A stretch of 64,000 bases of DNA, taken from NCBI RefSeq assembly GCF_023954335.1, contig NZ_JAMLIE010000002.1, positions 124,001-188,000 of the forward strand. Direction: 5' to 3'. Under the pieces are notes generated by a model. That model searched no databases. It was not told the DNA's origin and saw only the letters and a list, made by a program, of their open reading frames with translations. This stretch comes from Aquamicrobium sp. (lineage in GTDB: Bacteria; Pseudomonadota; Alphaproteobacteria; Rhizobiales; Rhizobiaceae). Shown here in pieces: positions 8,769 through 15,700 of the stretch. Positions within the stretch are counted from its first letter, which is position 1; each line of letters begins with the position of its first letter. The position numbers and the translations under genes are program-made.

Positions 8769-10453
8769 CAGGCCGCGACCTCCTGGACGTCAGCCTTGGC
8801 CCATTTGCGCAGGATCATGGCCGAGCGCTCCTCGTTGAGGTCGACCATCTGGGCCAGCCTGTCCTGCGGGGCGGGCTTGATCTTGAAGCGGATGTCGTCG
8901 GCCATGTGGTCGGGGAAGGGGCCGCCGAACGGGTTCATGCCCATCCCCATCCCCATGCCGTCGCCGTCGGCGGCGAGCGGGTCGGGAAGCTGGAGCGAGT
9001 CGAGCGGGTTGGGCAGCGAGAGCTGGAGGTCGCCGAAATTCGGCTCGCCGTCCTCGTCCTTCCTGCCGGTGACGGCGGCGATCAGCGGCTTCAAGCCGAA
9101 CCAGGAAACGAGGAACGCGACGACGATGAAGGCGAGCGCGTTGATCAGCGTCCCGACATGGCGGCCGGCGGTCTCGAGGAAGCCGGCCTCGGCGATCTCG
9201 GTCCCGGCGATGCCGTCGATGAATTCGACCGAGGAGACGTTGATGACGTCGCCGCGGCCGGTGTCGAAGCCGGCGGCCGAGGCGGCGAGCTTCTCGATCT
9301 CGGCGATGCGTTCGGCGATGTGCTCGGGCGTGGCCTCGGTGCCGAGAACGGCGGCCAGACGCTCGCGGTTGACGACGACGGCGATGGACAGGCGCGACAC
9401 CGAATAGCCGTTGGAAACGGTGGCGATGCGCTTCGAGTTCATCTCGTAATTGGTGGTTTCCTCGCGGCGCTCGCGCTGCTCGGACGAGGCCGGGCCCTCG
9501 CCGCCGGCCAGATCCTCGTCGGGCAGGTTCTGCTGCACGGTGGTCGGCGGCGCGGCCTGGCGCTGGCTGGCCTGGTCGTTGGCGCGCACGATCTGCACGG
9601 AGCGCTCGACGCGCGATTCCGGATCGAAGATCGTCTCCTCGATCTGGCGCATGTCGGTGTTGACCTCGGCCTTGACGCTGGTGCGGAAGTTCTCGTGGCC
9701 GAGATAGGGCGCGAGCGCGCGGCGGATGTTGTCCTCGATCTGGCTTTCGACGGTGCGCTCGATGGTGATCGAGCGCGTGGCGCTGTTGTTGTTGGGGTCG
9801 TCGCCGGCGGCGAGCAGGTCGCCGGAGGCGTCGAGCACCGTCACCTTATCGGGGGTGAGCCGCGGCACGGCGGCGGAAACCATGTGGCGGATGGCGAGCG
9901 CGGCCTTGACCGCGTCGGTGCCGCCGGCGCGCACCACGACCGAGGCGGTCGGCGCCTGCTCCTCGCGACGGAACGAGGCGCGCTCGGGCATGACGATGTG
10001 GACGCGGGCCGACTTGATGCCGGCGATGGACTGGATGGTGCGGGCGATCTCGCCCTCGAGCGCGCGCACGCGCGTCACTTCCTGCATGAAGGAGGTCAGC
10101 CCGAAGGAGCCGACATTGTCGAACAGCTCGTAGCCGGCATTGCTCGACGTCGGCAGGCCGCGCTCGGCGAGCAGCATGCGCGCCTGGCCGGTGCGTCCCG
10201 TCGGCACCATGACGGCGGTGCCGTCGCTCGACACGTCGTAGCGGATGCCGGATTCGGACAGCACCATGCCGATCTGGCCGACATCGGCGCGGTCGAGGCC
10301 GACATAGAGCGTCTCGTAGGCCGGCCTGTTCAGCCAGATCGAGGCGGTCAGGATGAGGGCGACGACAATGGCGCCGGCCCCGCCCATCATGGCGAGGCGC
10401 TTGGGACCCAGGCTGCGGAGATTGTCGAGGATGGACTTGATCTGTTCAGGCAA
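8768..10453 (-). CDS. fliF: Flagellar MS-ring protein FliF (TTG start)
   Basis: FliF forms the inner-membrane MS ring on which the rotor and export gate assemble. The 561-residue protein has an N-terminal membrane helix (about 21-40), two periplasmic ring-building domains, and a second helix (about 436-456). Its cytoplasmic tail (DRLAQMVDLNEERSAMILRKW) binds FliG. No in-frame ATG or GTG exists near the family N-terminus. The start is TTG at 10453, with a GGAG ribosome site nine bases upstream. That site falls inside an inverted repeat (10453-10502), suggesting translational tuning. It heads the fliF-fliH-motB-motC-fliK run. Confidence 0.95.
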   Translation of the reverse strand: MPEQIKSILDNLRSLGPKRLAMMGGAGAIVVALILTASIWLNRPAYETLYVGLDRADVGQIGMVLSESGIRYDVSSDGTAVMVPTGRTGQARMLLAERGLPTSSNAGYELFDNVGSFGLTSFMQEVTRVRALEGEIARTIQSIAGIKSARVHIVMPERASFRREEQAPTASVVVRAGGTDAVKAALAIRHMVSAAVPRLTPDKVTVLDASGDLLAAGDDPNNNSATRSITIERTVESQIEDNIRRALAPYLGHENFRTSVKAEVNTDMRQIEETIFDPESRVERSVQIVRANDQASQRQAAPPTTVQQNLPDEDLAGGEGPASSEQRERREETTNYEMNSKRIATVSNGYSVSRLSIAVVVNRERLAAVLGTEATPEHIAERIAEIEKLAASAAGFDTGRGDVINVSSVEFIDGIAGTEIAEAGFLETAGRHVGTLINALAFIVVAFLVSWFGLKPLIAAVTGRKDEDGEPNFGDLQLSLPNPLDSLQLPDPLAADGDGMGMGMGMNPFGGPFPDHMADDIRFKIKPAPQDRLAQMVDLNEERSAMILRKWAKADVQEVAA

Positions 10454-10502
10454 AGCTTCATGCTCCGGGACTACAGGCTCCGGAGAATAGGCGGTGAAGC
10501 TT
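10453..10502 (-). promoter_or_regulatory. Nested inverted repeats covering the fliF ribosome site
   Basis: An outer 8-bp pair (AAGCTTCA at 10453-10460 with TGAAGCTT at 10495-10502) encloses a 6-bp pair (CTCCGG at 10463-10468 with CCGGAG at 10480-10485). The inner stem includes the GGAG ribosome site of fliF and the outer stem touches the TTG start. In RNA this could hide the start. The outer arm also overlaps a candidate flagellar promoter element, so part of it may not be transcribed. Confidence 0.4.
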
Positions 10503-10513
10503 GCGCGAACATG
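10486..10513 (-). promoter_or_regulatory. Candidate flagellar promoter element upstream of fliF
   Basis: In the gene direction: ATGTTCGCGCAAG, eight bases, CCTATT, ending 33 bases before the fliF start. It is a weaker match to the CGCAAG element upstream of flgE, the DUF1217 gene and motA. FtcR is reported to act at fliF in Brucella, which makes this a plausible target. Confidence 0.4.
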
Positions 10514-10561
10514 GCATCGAGCCGCTCGCGGGGAGCGGCCCCGTTCCCGTTGCGACGGCGA

Positions 10562-11350
10562 TCAGCCGCCGCGGAACAGCGTCAGGATGTTCTGGCTGCT
10601 GGCGTTGGCGATGGACAGCGCCTGGATGCCGAGTTGCTGCTGGACCTGAAGCGCCGAGAGGTGGGCCGATTCCGCGTTCATGTCGGCGTCGATGAGCTGG
10701 CCGATGCCGCGGTCGATCGCGTCCATCTGCTGCGAGGTGAACGAGGTCTGCGACTCGACGCGCATCTTCATGGCGCCGAACTCGGCGGCCGCGGTCTTCA
10801 GCGCGTCGAGCGTGGTCTGCGCCGTGGCGACGCTGGTGATGCCGGCGGCCGCCGCTTCGAGGTCGTAGGGCGACAGCGTCAGCGTCTGGACGCCGCCGCC
10901 GCCCTTGATGTAGCCGCTGACGATGTCGACGGCGGTGCCGCCGGTGCGCAGCAGGTTCTGGCCCTCGAACTGGGCGGCCCGGGCGATCTCGACGATGCGC
11001 GCCTTGCGCTGGACGATCTCGGCCGTCACCGCCGCGGTGTCGATGCCGTCGGTCTCGAGCGCGACATATTTGCCCAGCGCCTCGGTCGCGTGGATGATCG
11101 CGTCCGCGAGGGCGGTGTAGGTCGTGTCGAGAATGGCCTGGCCGAGGCCGAGCGAGTCCTTGACCGTCGACAGCACTTTATTCTGCGCCTTCATGCCGAC
11201 CGAGATCGACCAGTAGGCGGGATTGTCCATGGCCTCGGAAACGCGCTCGCCGGTGGCGATCCGGTTCTGGGTGACGGACAGGTTCTTGCCGATGCTGCGC
11301 AGCGTCTGGAGCGCGGTCATCGCCGAGGAGTTGGTGAGAAGGCTGGACAT
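10562..11350 (-). CDS. fliC: Flagellin (copy 1, most divergent)
   Basis: Filament subunit of 262 residues. The N-terminal D0/D1 region begins MSSLLTNSSAMTALQTL and continues VTQNRIATGERVSEAMDNPAYWSIS. The C-terminal D1/D0 region ends QQQLGIQALSIANASSQNILTLF, the canonical export and polymerisation termini. The central part is short, as in rhizobial flagellins. The start is the MSSLL methionine at 11350, not a further upstream ATG, because all three copies align there. It differs from copies 2 and 3 at many positions (RSIGKNLSVTQ versus SQTNKN). Rhizobia build complex filaments from several flagellins, so a minor-subunit role is plausible. Confidence 0.96.
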   Translation of the reverse strand: MSSLLTNSSAMTALQTLRSIGKNLSVTQNRIATGERVSEAMDNPAYWSISVGMKAQNKVLSTVKDSLGLGQAILDTTYTALADAIIHATEALGKYVALETDGIDTAAVTAEIVQRKARIVEIARAAQFEGQNLLRTGGTAVDIVSGYIKGGGGVQTLTLSPYDLEAAAAGITSVATAQTTLDALKTAAAEFGAMKMRVESQTSFTSQQMDAIDRGIGQLIDADMNAESAHLSALQVQQQLGIQALSIANASSQNILTLFRGG

Positions 11351-11387
11351 GTCTCTCCAGGGGGACTCGAACTTCGACGGGAACGAT

Positions 11388-11400
11388 CCGGGCCGGCCGG
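11388..11400 (-). promoter_or_regulatory. Leader hairpin of flagellin copy 1
   Basis: A short CCGG-N5-CCGG stem lies 38 bases upstream of the ATG, at the same position as the hairpins in the leaders of copies 2 and 3. It is weaker than those and has a different loop. Confidence 0.35.
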
Positions 11401-11474
11401 GAGGACGAGGCTGCATCATGCGCGGCTGGATCGCCGGCCTGTCCTGCATGTCGTTCCGTTATAGGAGCCAGTCG

Positions 11475-11514
11475 TTAAACGAGCGTTAACCATGTCGGTT
11501 GACCGGCCGTTAAC
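11475..11514. promoter_or_regulatory. Two CtrA-type boxes upstream of flagellin copy 1
   Basis: 11475-11490 is a perfect TTAA-N7-TTAAC (spacer ACGAGCG) and 11499-11514 is TTGA-N7-TTAAC. TTAA-N7-TTAAC is the established CtrA consensus of Alphaproteobacteria. The two half-overlapping boxes also create a direct repeat of TTAACCATG (11486 and 11510). They lie 125-165 bases before the flagellin ATG, beyond the terminator of copy 2, so they are in the promoter region. Confidence 0.6.
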
Positions 11515-11532
11515 CATGCCGGACCGCGCGCG

Positions 11533-11562
11533 CGAAAAGGCCGCGCCCCTTGCGGAGCGCGG
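11533..11562 (-). terminator. Rho-independent terminator of flagellin copy 2
   Basis: An 8-bp stem (GGCCGCGC/GCGCGGCC at 11537-11544 and 11555-11562) with a ten-base loop is followed on the transcribed strand by TTTT. It lies about 30 bases after the flagellin stop. The same stem and loop recur after copy 3. Confidence 0.8.
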
Positions 11563-11591
11563 CCTCGTCTTTGTCCGGTGGACTGTCGCGG

Positions 11592-12377
11592 CTAGTTGCG
11601 GAACAGCGCGAGCAGGTTCTGCGTGTTCGAGTTGGCGATCGAAAGCGCCTGGATGCCGAGCTGCTGCTGGACCTGAAGGGCCGACAGGCGCGCGGATTCC
11701 GCTTCCATGTCGGCATCGACGAGCTGGCCGACGCCGCGGTCGATGGCGTCGATCTGCTGCGAGACGAAGGTTGCCTGCGACTCGATGCGCATCTTCATGG
11801 CGCCGAAATTGGCGGCGGCCGTCTTCATGGCGGTGAACAGGGCCTGCGCCTCGGTCTCGTTGGTGATGGTGCCGCCGATCGCCGCTTGGAGGTCGTACTT
11901 GGCGATCTGCATCGTCGTGACGCCGGTGGTCTTGTTGTAGCCGCTGACGACGTCGACGGCCGTGCCGGCGGTGGAGAGCAGGTTCTGGCCCTCGAAATCG
12001 GCGCCGACGGCGATGGCGAGGATCTGCGCCTTCAGCTGGGTGATCTCGGCGTTGACCGCGACGGAATCGATGCCGTCCTGCTCGAGCGAGACATACTTGG
12101 CGATCATGTCCTCGGCCTTGCCGAGCGCCTCGTGAATGGCGGTATAGGCGGTGTCGAGGATGGCCTTGCCGAAGCCGAGCGAGTCCTGAACGGCCGACAG
12201 CGCCTTGTTCTGGGCGTTCATGCCGACCGAGATCGACCAGTAGGCGGCATTGTCCGACGCCTCGGAGATGCGCTGGCCGGTGGCGATGCGGTTCTGGGTG
12301 ATGGCAAGGTTCTTGTTGGTCTGCGACAGGGTCTGCAGCGCCGTCATCGCGGACGCGTTGGTCAGAAGGCTGGACAT
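11592..12377 (-). CDS. fliC: Flagellin (copy 2)
   Basis: Filament subunit of 261 residues, starting MSSLLTNASAMTALQTL and ending ANSNTQNLLALFRN. It is very similar to copy 3 across the whole D0/D1 region and in much of the centre (GTAVDVVSGYNKTTGVTTM), which points to a recent tandem duplication. The ATG at 12377 is chosen because all three copies share MSSLL there. The gene has its own leader hairpin and its own terminator, so it is probably monocistronic and strongly expressed. Export through the flagellar type III system needs no cleaved signal. Confidence 0.97.
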   Translation of the reverse strand: MSSLLTNASAMTALQTLSQTNKNLAITQNRIATGQRISEASDNAAYWSISVGMNAQNKALSAVQDSLGFGKAILDTAYTAIHEALGKAEDMIAKYVSLEQDGIDSVAVNAEITQLKAQILAIAVGADFEGQNLLSTAGTAVDVVSGYNKTTGVTTMQIAKYDLQAAIGGTITNETEAQALFTAMKTAAANFGAMKMRIESQATFVSQQIDAIDRGVGQLVDADMEAESARLSALQVQQQLGIQALSIANSNTQNLLALFRN

Positions 12378-12413
12378 GAAACTGGTGCCTCGTACGGGAA
12401 ACTCGAACGACAT

Positions 12414-12428
12414 GCCGGCAGGGCCGGC
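12414..12428 (-). promoter_or_regulatory. Leader hairpin of flagellin copy 2
   Basis: The stem GCCGGC/GCCGGC with a three-base loop lies exactly 37 bases from the ATG. The copy 3 hairpin sits at the same distance and differs by a compensated base pair. It is a possible target for post-transcriptional flagellin control (FlbT acts on flagellin leaders in Alphaproteobacteria), which is inference. Confidence 0.5.
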
Positions 12429-12523
12429 AAAGCGGAGGGGGCTTCATGCCGCCGGAAACGAACACTCCGGACCGCTCTTGACCGGTATTTATCTGCTGGA
12501 ATGGCTAACCGCAGGCTAAGAAA

Positions 12524-12532
12524 CATGGTTAA
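12524..12532 (-). promoter_or_regulatory. TTAACCATG element upstream of flagellin copy 2
   Basis: TTAACCATG on the minus strand, about 150 bases before the ATG. It is followed by TTAG-N7-TTAGC (12505-12520 region), a two-mismatch version of the CtrA box. The element plus its neighbour resembles the copy 1 upstream sequence in inverted orientation. Confidence 0.4.
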
Positions 12533-12608
12533 TGCTTTGTAAAACTACAATTTTAATCAATTTTCCCGGCTGTGGCCCGGTTCCCGACGAAGGGGAGGCA
12601 GGCATGCG

Positions 12609-12637
12609 AAAGGCCGCGCCCCTTGCGGAGCGCGGCC
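12609..12637 (-). terminator. Rho-independent terminator of flagellin copy 3
   Basis: Stem GGCCGCGC/GCGCGGCC (12612-12619 and 12630-12637), with the same ten-base loop as the copy 2 terminator, followed by TTT on the transcribed strand. It lies about 100 bases after the stop, beyond an inserted palindromic repeat. Confidence 0.75.
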
Positions 12638-12692
12638 CTTGCGATGTCGATCGGAGCGGCTGTCGCCGCCCGGATCCAGTTCTTTGGCTTAC

Positions 12693-12736
12693 GCAATTCC
12701 GGACGGAAAAGTGCTTCACACTTTTCCTGGAATTGC
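12693..12736. repeat. Dispersed palindromic repeat immediately after flagellin copy 3
   Basis: Two stacked inverted repeats: GCAATTCC (12693-12700) with GGAATTGC (12729-12736), enclosing GGAAAAGTG (12705-12713) with CACTTTTCC (12719-12727) and a five-base loop. It starts one base after the flagellin stop. It resembles the short intergenic palindromes scattered in rhizobial genomes, recalled from knowledge of the group and not checked. It is absent from the other two flagellin 3' ends. Confidence 0.65.
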
Positions 12737-12737
12737 T

Positions 12738-13517
12738 TTAGCGGAACAGCGACAGGATGTTCTGGGTGTTGGCGTTGGCGATCGAGAGCGCCTGGATGCC
12801 GAGCTGCTGCTGGACCTGAAGAGCCGACAGACGCGCCGATTCCGCTTCCATGTCCGCGTCGACCAGCTGGCCGACGCCGCGGTCGATGGCATCGGTCTGC
12901 TGCGAGATGAAGGACGACTGCGACTCGATGCGCATCTTCATCGCGCCGAACTCGGCGGCCGCCGTCTTCATCGCGGTGAAGGCGGCCTGCGCCGTGACCT
13001 CGTCCGTGACGGCCGCGAACGCGGCTTCCAGGTCGTACTTGGCGATGGTCATCGTCGAGACGCCGGTGGTCTTGTTGTAACCGTTGACGACGTCGACGGC
13101 GGTGCCGGCGGTGGACAGCAGGTTCTGGCCTTCGAAGTCGGCGCCCGTGGCGATGGCGGTGATCTGCGCCTTCAGCTGGGTGATCTCGGCGTTGACCGCC
13201 GCGGCGTCAATGCCGTCCTGCTCGAGCGAGACATACTTGGCGATCATGTCCTCGGCCTTGACGAGCGCCTCGTTGAGGCCCGTATAGGCGGTGTCGAGGA
13301 TGGCCTTGCCGAAGCCGAGCGAGTCCTGAACGGCCGACAGCGCCTTGTTCTGGGCGTTCATGCCGGTCGAGATCGACCAGTAGGCGGCGTTGTGCGACGC
13401 CTCGGAGACGCGCTGGCCGGTGGCGATACGCGCCTGGGTGGTGTTGAGGTTCTTGTTGGTCTGCGACAGGGTCTGCAGCGCCGTCATCGCGGACGCGTTG
13501 GTCAGAAGACTGGACAT
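12738..13517 (-). CDS. fliC: Flagellin (copy 3)
   Basis: Filament subunit of 259 residues, MSSLLTNASAMTALQTL at the N-terminus and ANANTQNILSLFR at the C-terminus. It is nearly identical to copy 2 in the helical termini and differs mainly in the surface-exposed centre (AFAAVTDEVTAQAAF). The MSSLL start at 13517 is supported by alignment with the other copies. It is the first flagellin of the tandem array. The palindrome beginning directly after its stop codon would form an alternative 3' structure in the mRNA. Confidence 0.97.
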   Translation of the reverse strand: MSSLLTNASAMTALQTLSQTNKNLNTTQARIATGQRVSEASHNAAYWSISTGMNAQNKALSAVQDSLGFGKAILDTAYTGLNEALVKAEDMIAKYVSLEQDGIDAAAVNAEITQLKAQITAIATGADFEGQNLLSTAGTAVDVVNGYNKTTGVSTMTIAKYDLEAAFAAVTDEVTAQAAFTAMKTAAAEFGAMKMRIESQSSFISQQTDAIDRGVGQLVDADMEAESARLSALQVQQQLGIQALSIANANTQNILSLFR

Positions 13518-13553
13518 GATAAACGCCTTGTAACTCGATACACGAAACGACAT

Positions 13554-13569
13554 GCCGGAAGGATCCGGC
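13554..13569 (-). promoter_or_regulatory. Leader hairpin of flagellin copy 3
   Basis: Stem GCCGGA/TCCGGC with a four-base loop, 37 bases from the ATG. Compared with copy 2, the closing pair changes from C-G to A-T while pairing is kept, a sign of selection for structure. Confidence 0.5.
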
Positions 13570-13673
13570 GAAGGCGGCGCGGCGTCATGCCCCGATCAGC
13601 TGGAAGTCCCCAAGCCCCGATCTGCCCCTCACCGCCAATCTAGACCGCGAAAGCCTGCGAAACGGATAAGGGG

Positions 13674-13706
13674 CATGGTTAATTTACCGGAAAATCATAT
13701 GGTTAA
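13674..13706 (-). promoter_or_regulatory. Two TTAACCAT elements upstream of flagellin copy 3
   Basis: TTAACCATG at 13674-13682 and TTAACCAT at 13699-13706, both on the minus strand and 157-190 bases before the ATG, just after the fliP stop. They match the elements before copies 1 and 2 and probably belong to a flagellin-specific control region. Confidence 0.4.
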
Positions 13707-13728
13707 CGGGCGCTGAAAGCCCGCGCGC

Positions 13729-14484
13729 TCAGGCGAAGGAGCGCACCAGCGAGCCGACGAGCAGGTTCCAGCCGTCGATCAGCACGAAGAACAATATCTT
13801 GAACGGCAGCGAGACGACGACCGGCGGCAGCATCATCATGCCCATCGACATGGTGATGGTGGCGACGATGAGGTCGATGACGAGGAAGGGCAGGACGATC
13901 AGGAAGCCGATCTCGAAGCCGCGCCGGATCTCCGAGATCATGAAGGCGGGGACGAGGATGCGGAAATCCGCGTCCTCGACCGAGACGTCCGCCTGGCCGC
14001 GCTCGCGCGCGAGATCGGCGAACAGGTCGAAATCCTTGTCGCGGACATTGGCCGCCATGAAGTCGCGGAACGGGTCGGAGATGCGCTCGAACGCCTCCGC
14101 CTCGGTGATCTCCTCGGCCATCAGCGGCTGCATGCCGTCGTTCCAGGCGCGGTCGAAGGTCGGGCCCATGACGTAGAAGGTCATGAACAGCGACAGGCTG
14201 ATGAGGATCAGGTTCGCCGGCGTCGACGGCAGGCCTAGCCCGGAGCGCAGGATCGAGAAGACGATGATGAAGCGGGTGAAGCTCGTCACCATGATGAGGA
14301 TGCCGGGCGCCAGCGACAGCACGGTCAACAGCCCGAACAGCTGGACGATGGTGCCGACGGTCTGGCCCTGCATCTGGCCGGCTATCGCGCCGAGGTCGAG
14401 CCCCTGCGCGGCGGCCGGCAGGGCAGAGCCCGCCAGAAGCGCGCAAGCGGCGAGGGCGGCCGGAAGGGGAGGCCGGCGGATCAT
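13729..14484 (-). CDS. fliP: Flagellar export gate protein FliP
   Basis: FliP is a core subunit of the FliPQR export gate. The 251-residue product has a cleavable signal peptide (ALAACALLAGSALPAAAQG), typical of FliP. Four membrane segments follow, the first containing LLTVLSLAPGILIMVTSF. The two FliP signatures are visible: FTRFIIVFSILRSGLG, and a C-terminal MSMGMMMLPPVVVSLPFK. The ATG overlaps the fliL stop as ATGA. It is the last gene of the long flgB-to-fliP run and precedes the flagellin array. fliQ and fliR are not in the window. Confidence 0.97.
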   Translation of the reverse strand: MIRRPPLPAALAACALLAGSALPAAAQGLDLGAIAGQMQGQTVGTIVQLFGLLTVLSLAPGILIMVTSFTRFIIVFSILRSGLGLPSTPANLILISLSLFMTFYVMGPTFDRAWNDGMQPLMAEEITEAEAFERISDPFRDFMAANVRDKDFDLFADLARERGQADVSVEDADFRILVPAFMISEIRRGFEIGFLIVLPFLVIDLIVATITMSMGMMMLPPVVVSLPFKILFFVLIDGWNLLVGSLVRSFA

Positions 14485-14975
14485 TCGAACAGCAGGGTAC
14501 GGATGAGGACGCTTCTGACCTTGCCCTCGCTGCGGATGGCGGCGCGCTCCTCGATGTCGGATTTCAGGTGCTGGAAGCCGCTCGGCCCTTCGACCTGGTG
14601 GAATTTCACCGTCCTCAGATAGGCGAGGATGTCCTGCTGCACGGTCTGGGCGACCACGAGGTCCGGCTTGTCGGCGAAGACGAGCGCCAGCTCCAGCCGC
14701 ACCCAGGTCTCGGTCGGGCCGGCGAGATTGGTGGTGACGGGCTCGAGATAGACGACGCCGAGTTTCTCGCCCACCTCGGCAAGATGGGTCTCGCTCGCCT
14801 TGACGACGGCGCTCTCCGCTTCCTTCTGCCGGTCCGGCTGCTGGCCCGACAGATAGAGGCCGGCGAGCCAGCCGATGGCGATGGCGGCGACCGTCAGCCC
14901 GGTAAGCGCCGCGATCTGGACGATCAGCGGTTGGCCTTTCGGCTCTGGCGGGGCGGTGTCGTCGATGATGGCCAT
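14481..14975 (-). CDS. fliL: Flagellar basal body-associated protein FliL
   Basis: FliL surrounds the stator and supports torque. The 164-residue protein has a short cytoplasmic N-terminus, one membrane helix (about 18-42), and a periplasmic domain containing GVVYLEPVTTNL and WVRLELALVFAD. It ends with the conserved IRTLLFE. The ATG at 14975 gives the family-typical N-terminus. It lies 14 bases after flgH and overlaps fliP by four bases. A longer open frame upstream is only the shadow of flgH. Confidence 0.94.
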   Translation of the reverse strand: MAIIDDTAPPEPKGQPLIVQIAALTGLTVAAIAIGWLAGLYLSGQQPDRQKEAESAVVKASETHLAEVGEKLGVVYLEPVTTNLAGPTETWVRLELALVFADKPDLVVAQTVQQDILAYLRTVKFHQVEGPSGFQHLKSDIEERAAIRSEGKVRSVLIRTLLFE

Positions 14976-14989
14976 GGCGCGAACCGGAG

Positions 14990-15700
14990 TCAGAAGGGCA
15001 GGACGTTGTCGACGATCTGGTGGCCCCAGCCGGGCTGCTGGACCTCGCTCAGCCTGCCGCGCCCGCCATAGGAGATGCGCGCCTCGGCGATCCGCTCGTA
15101 GGAGACGGTGTTGGCCGCGCCGATGTCGGAGGGCCGCACGATGCCGGTGATGGTCAGGACGCGAAGCTCGGCGTTGACCAGCACCTCCTGCGAGCCGGAG
15201 ATGACGAGGTTGCCGTTGGGCAGCACGTCCGTCACCACGGCGGCGACGGAAAGCCGGATATCCTCGGAGCGGGCGGTCGCGCCGGCGCCCTTGCTGGCTG
15301 TGTCGGAATCGATGTCGAACTCGGCCGAGCCGGTGACGCCCTTCCACGGCCAGGTCGCGACGGCGGCGCCGAGCCCGAGCCCGCGGCTCGACGTGCGCGA
15401 GCGTTCCGACTCGTTGCGGAAGCGGGCGCGGTCGTTGATCTGGATGTCGACCGTCAGGATGTCGCCGGCCTGGAGGGCGCGCGCGTCGGTGAAGAACTTC
15501 GACTGGCGGTCGTCCCACAGCGAGTATTTCTTGGTCGCCTGCGCCGGCGGCGTCGGATAGCTGTAGGCGGATTTCGGGTCGACGCCGACGCCGTAGCCGA
15601 CCGGCGACAGCGCCGGCGCCCGGTTGACCTCGTCCATCGAGGGCGTGTTGCAGCCGGCGAGCGCGAGCGCGGCGGTGAGGAGGAGCGGCTTCGCGTTCAT
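14990..15700 (-). CDS. flgH: Flagellar L-ring lipoprotein FlgH
   Basis: FlgH forms the outer-membrane L ring. The 236-residue precursor has a lipoprotein signal peptide with lipobox LAGC (Cys17). The mature part carries the FlgH core: KKYSLWDDRQSKFF, GDILTVDIQINDRA, and late LPNGNLVISGSQEVLVN and ITGIVRPSDI. The C-terminus ends in aromatic VLPF, as usual. The start overlaps the motE stop by four bases. Confidence 0.96.
   Translation of the reverse strand: MNAKPLLLTAALALAGCNTPSMDEVNRAPALSPVGYGVGVDPKSAYSYPTPPAQATKKYSLWDDRQSKFFTDARALQAGDILTVDIQINDRARFRNESERSRTSSRGLGLGAAVATWPWKGVTGSAEFDIDSDTASKGAGATARSEDIRLSVAAVVTDVLPNGNLVISGSQEVLVNAELRVLTITGIVRPSDIGAANTVSYERIAEARISYGGRGRLSEVQQPGWGHQIVDNVLPF

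Larger units (their letters stand above)
12378..12737. other. Intergenic region between flagellins 3 and 2
   Basis: This 360-base stretch has no gene. From right to left in the transcribed direction it holds the dispersed palindrome (12693-12736), the copy 3 terminator (12609-12637), an AT-rich stretch around 12535-12565, the TTAACCATG element (12524-12532) and the copy 2 leader hairpin (12414-12428). Confidence 0.8.

Noticed and set aside
8759..11464. Very long plus-strand open frame opposite fliF and flagellin copy 1
   Set aside because: It is antisense to clear flagellar genes. Its Arg/Gly/Asp/Leu-rich low-complexity product is the usual artefact of third-position GC bias.
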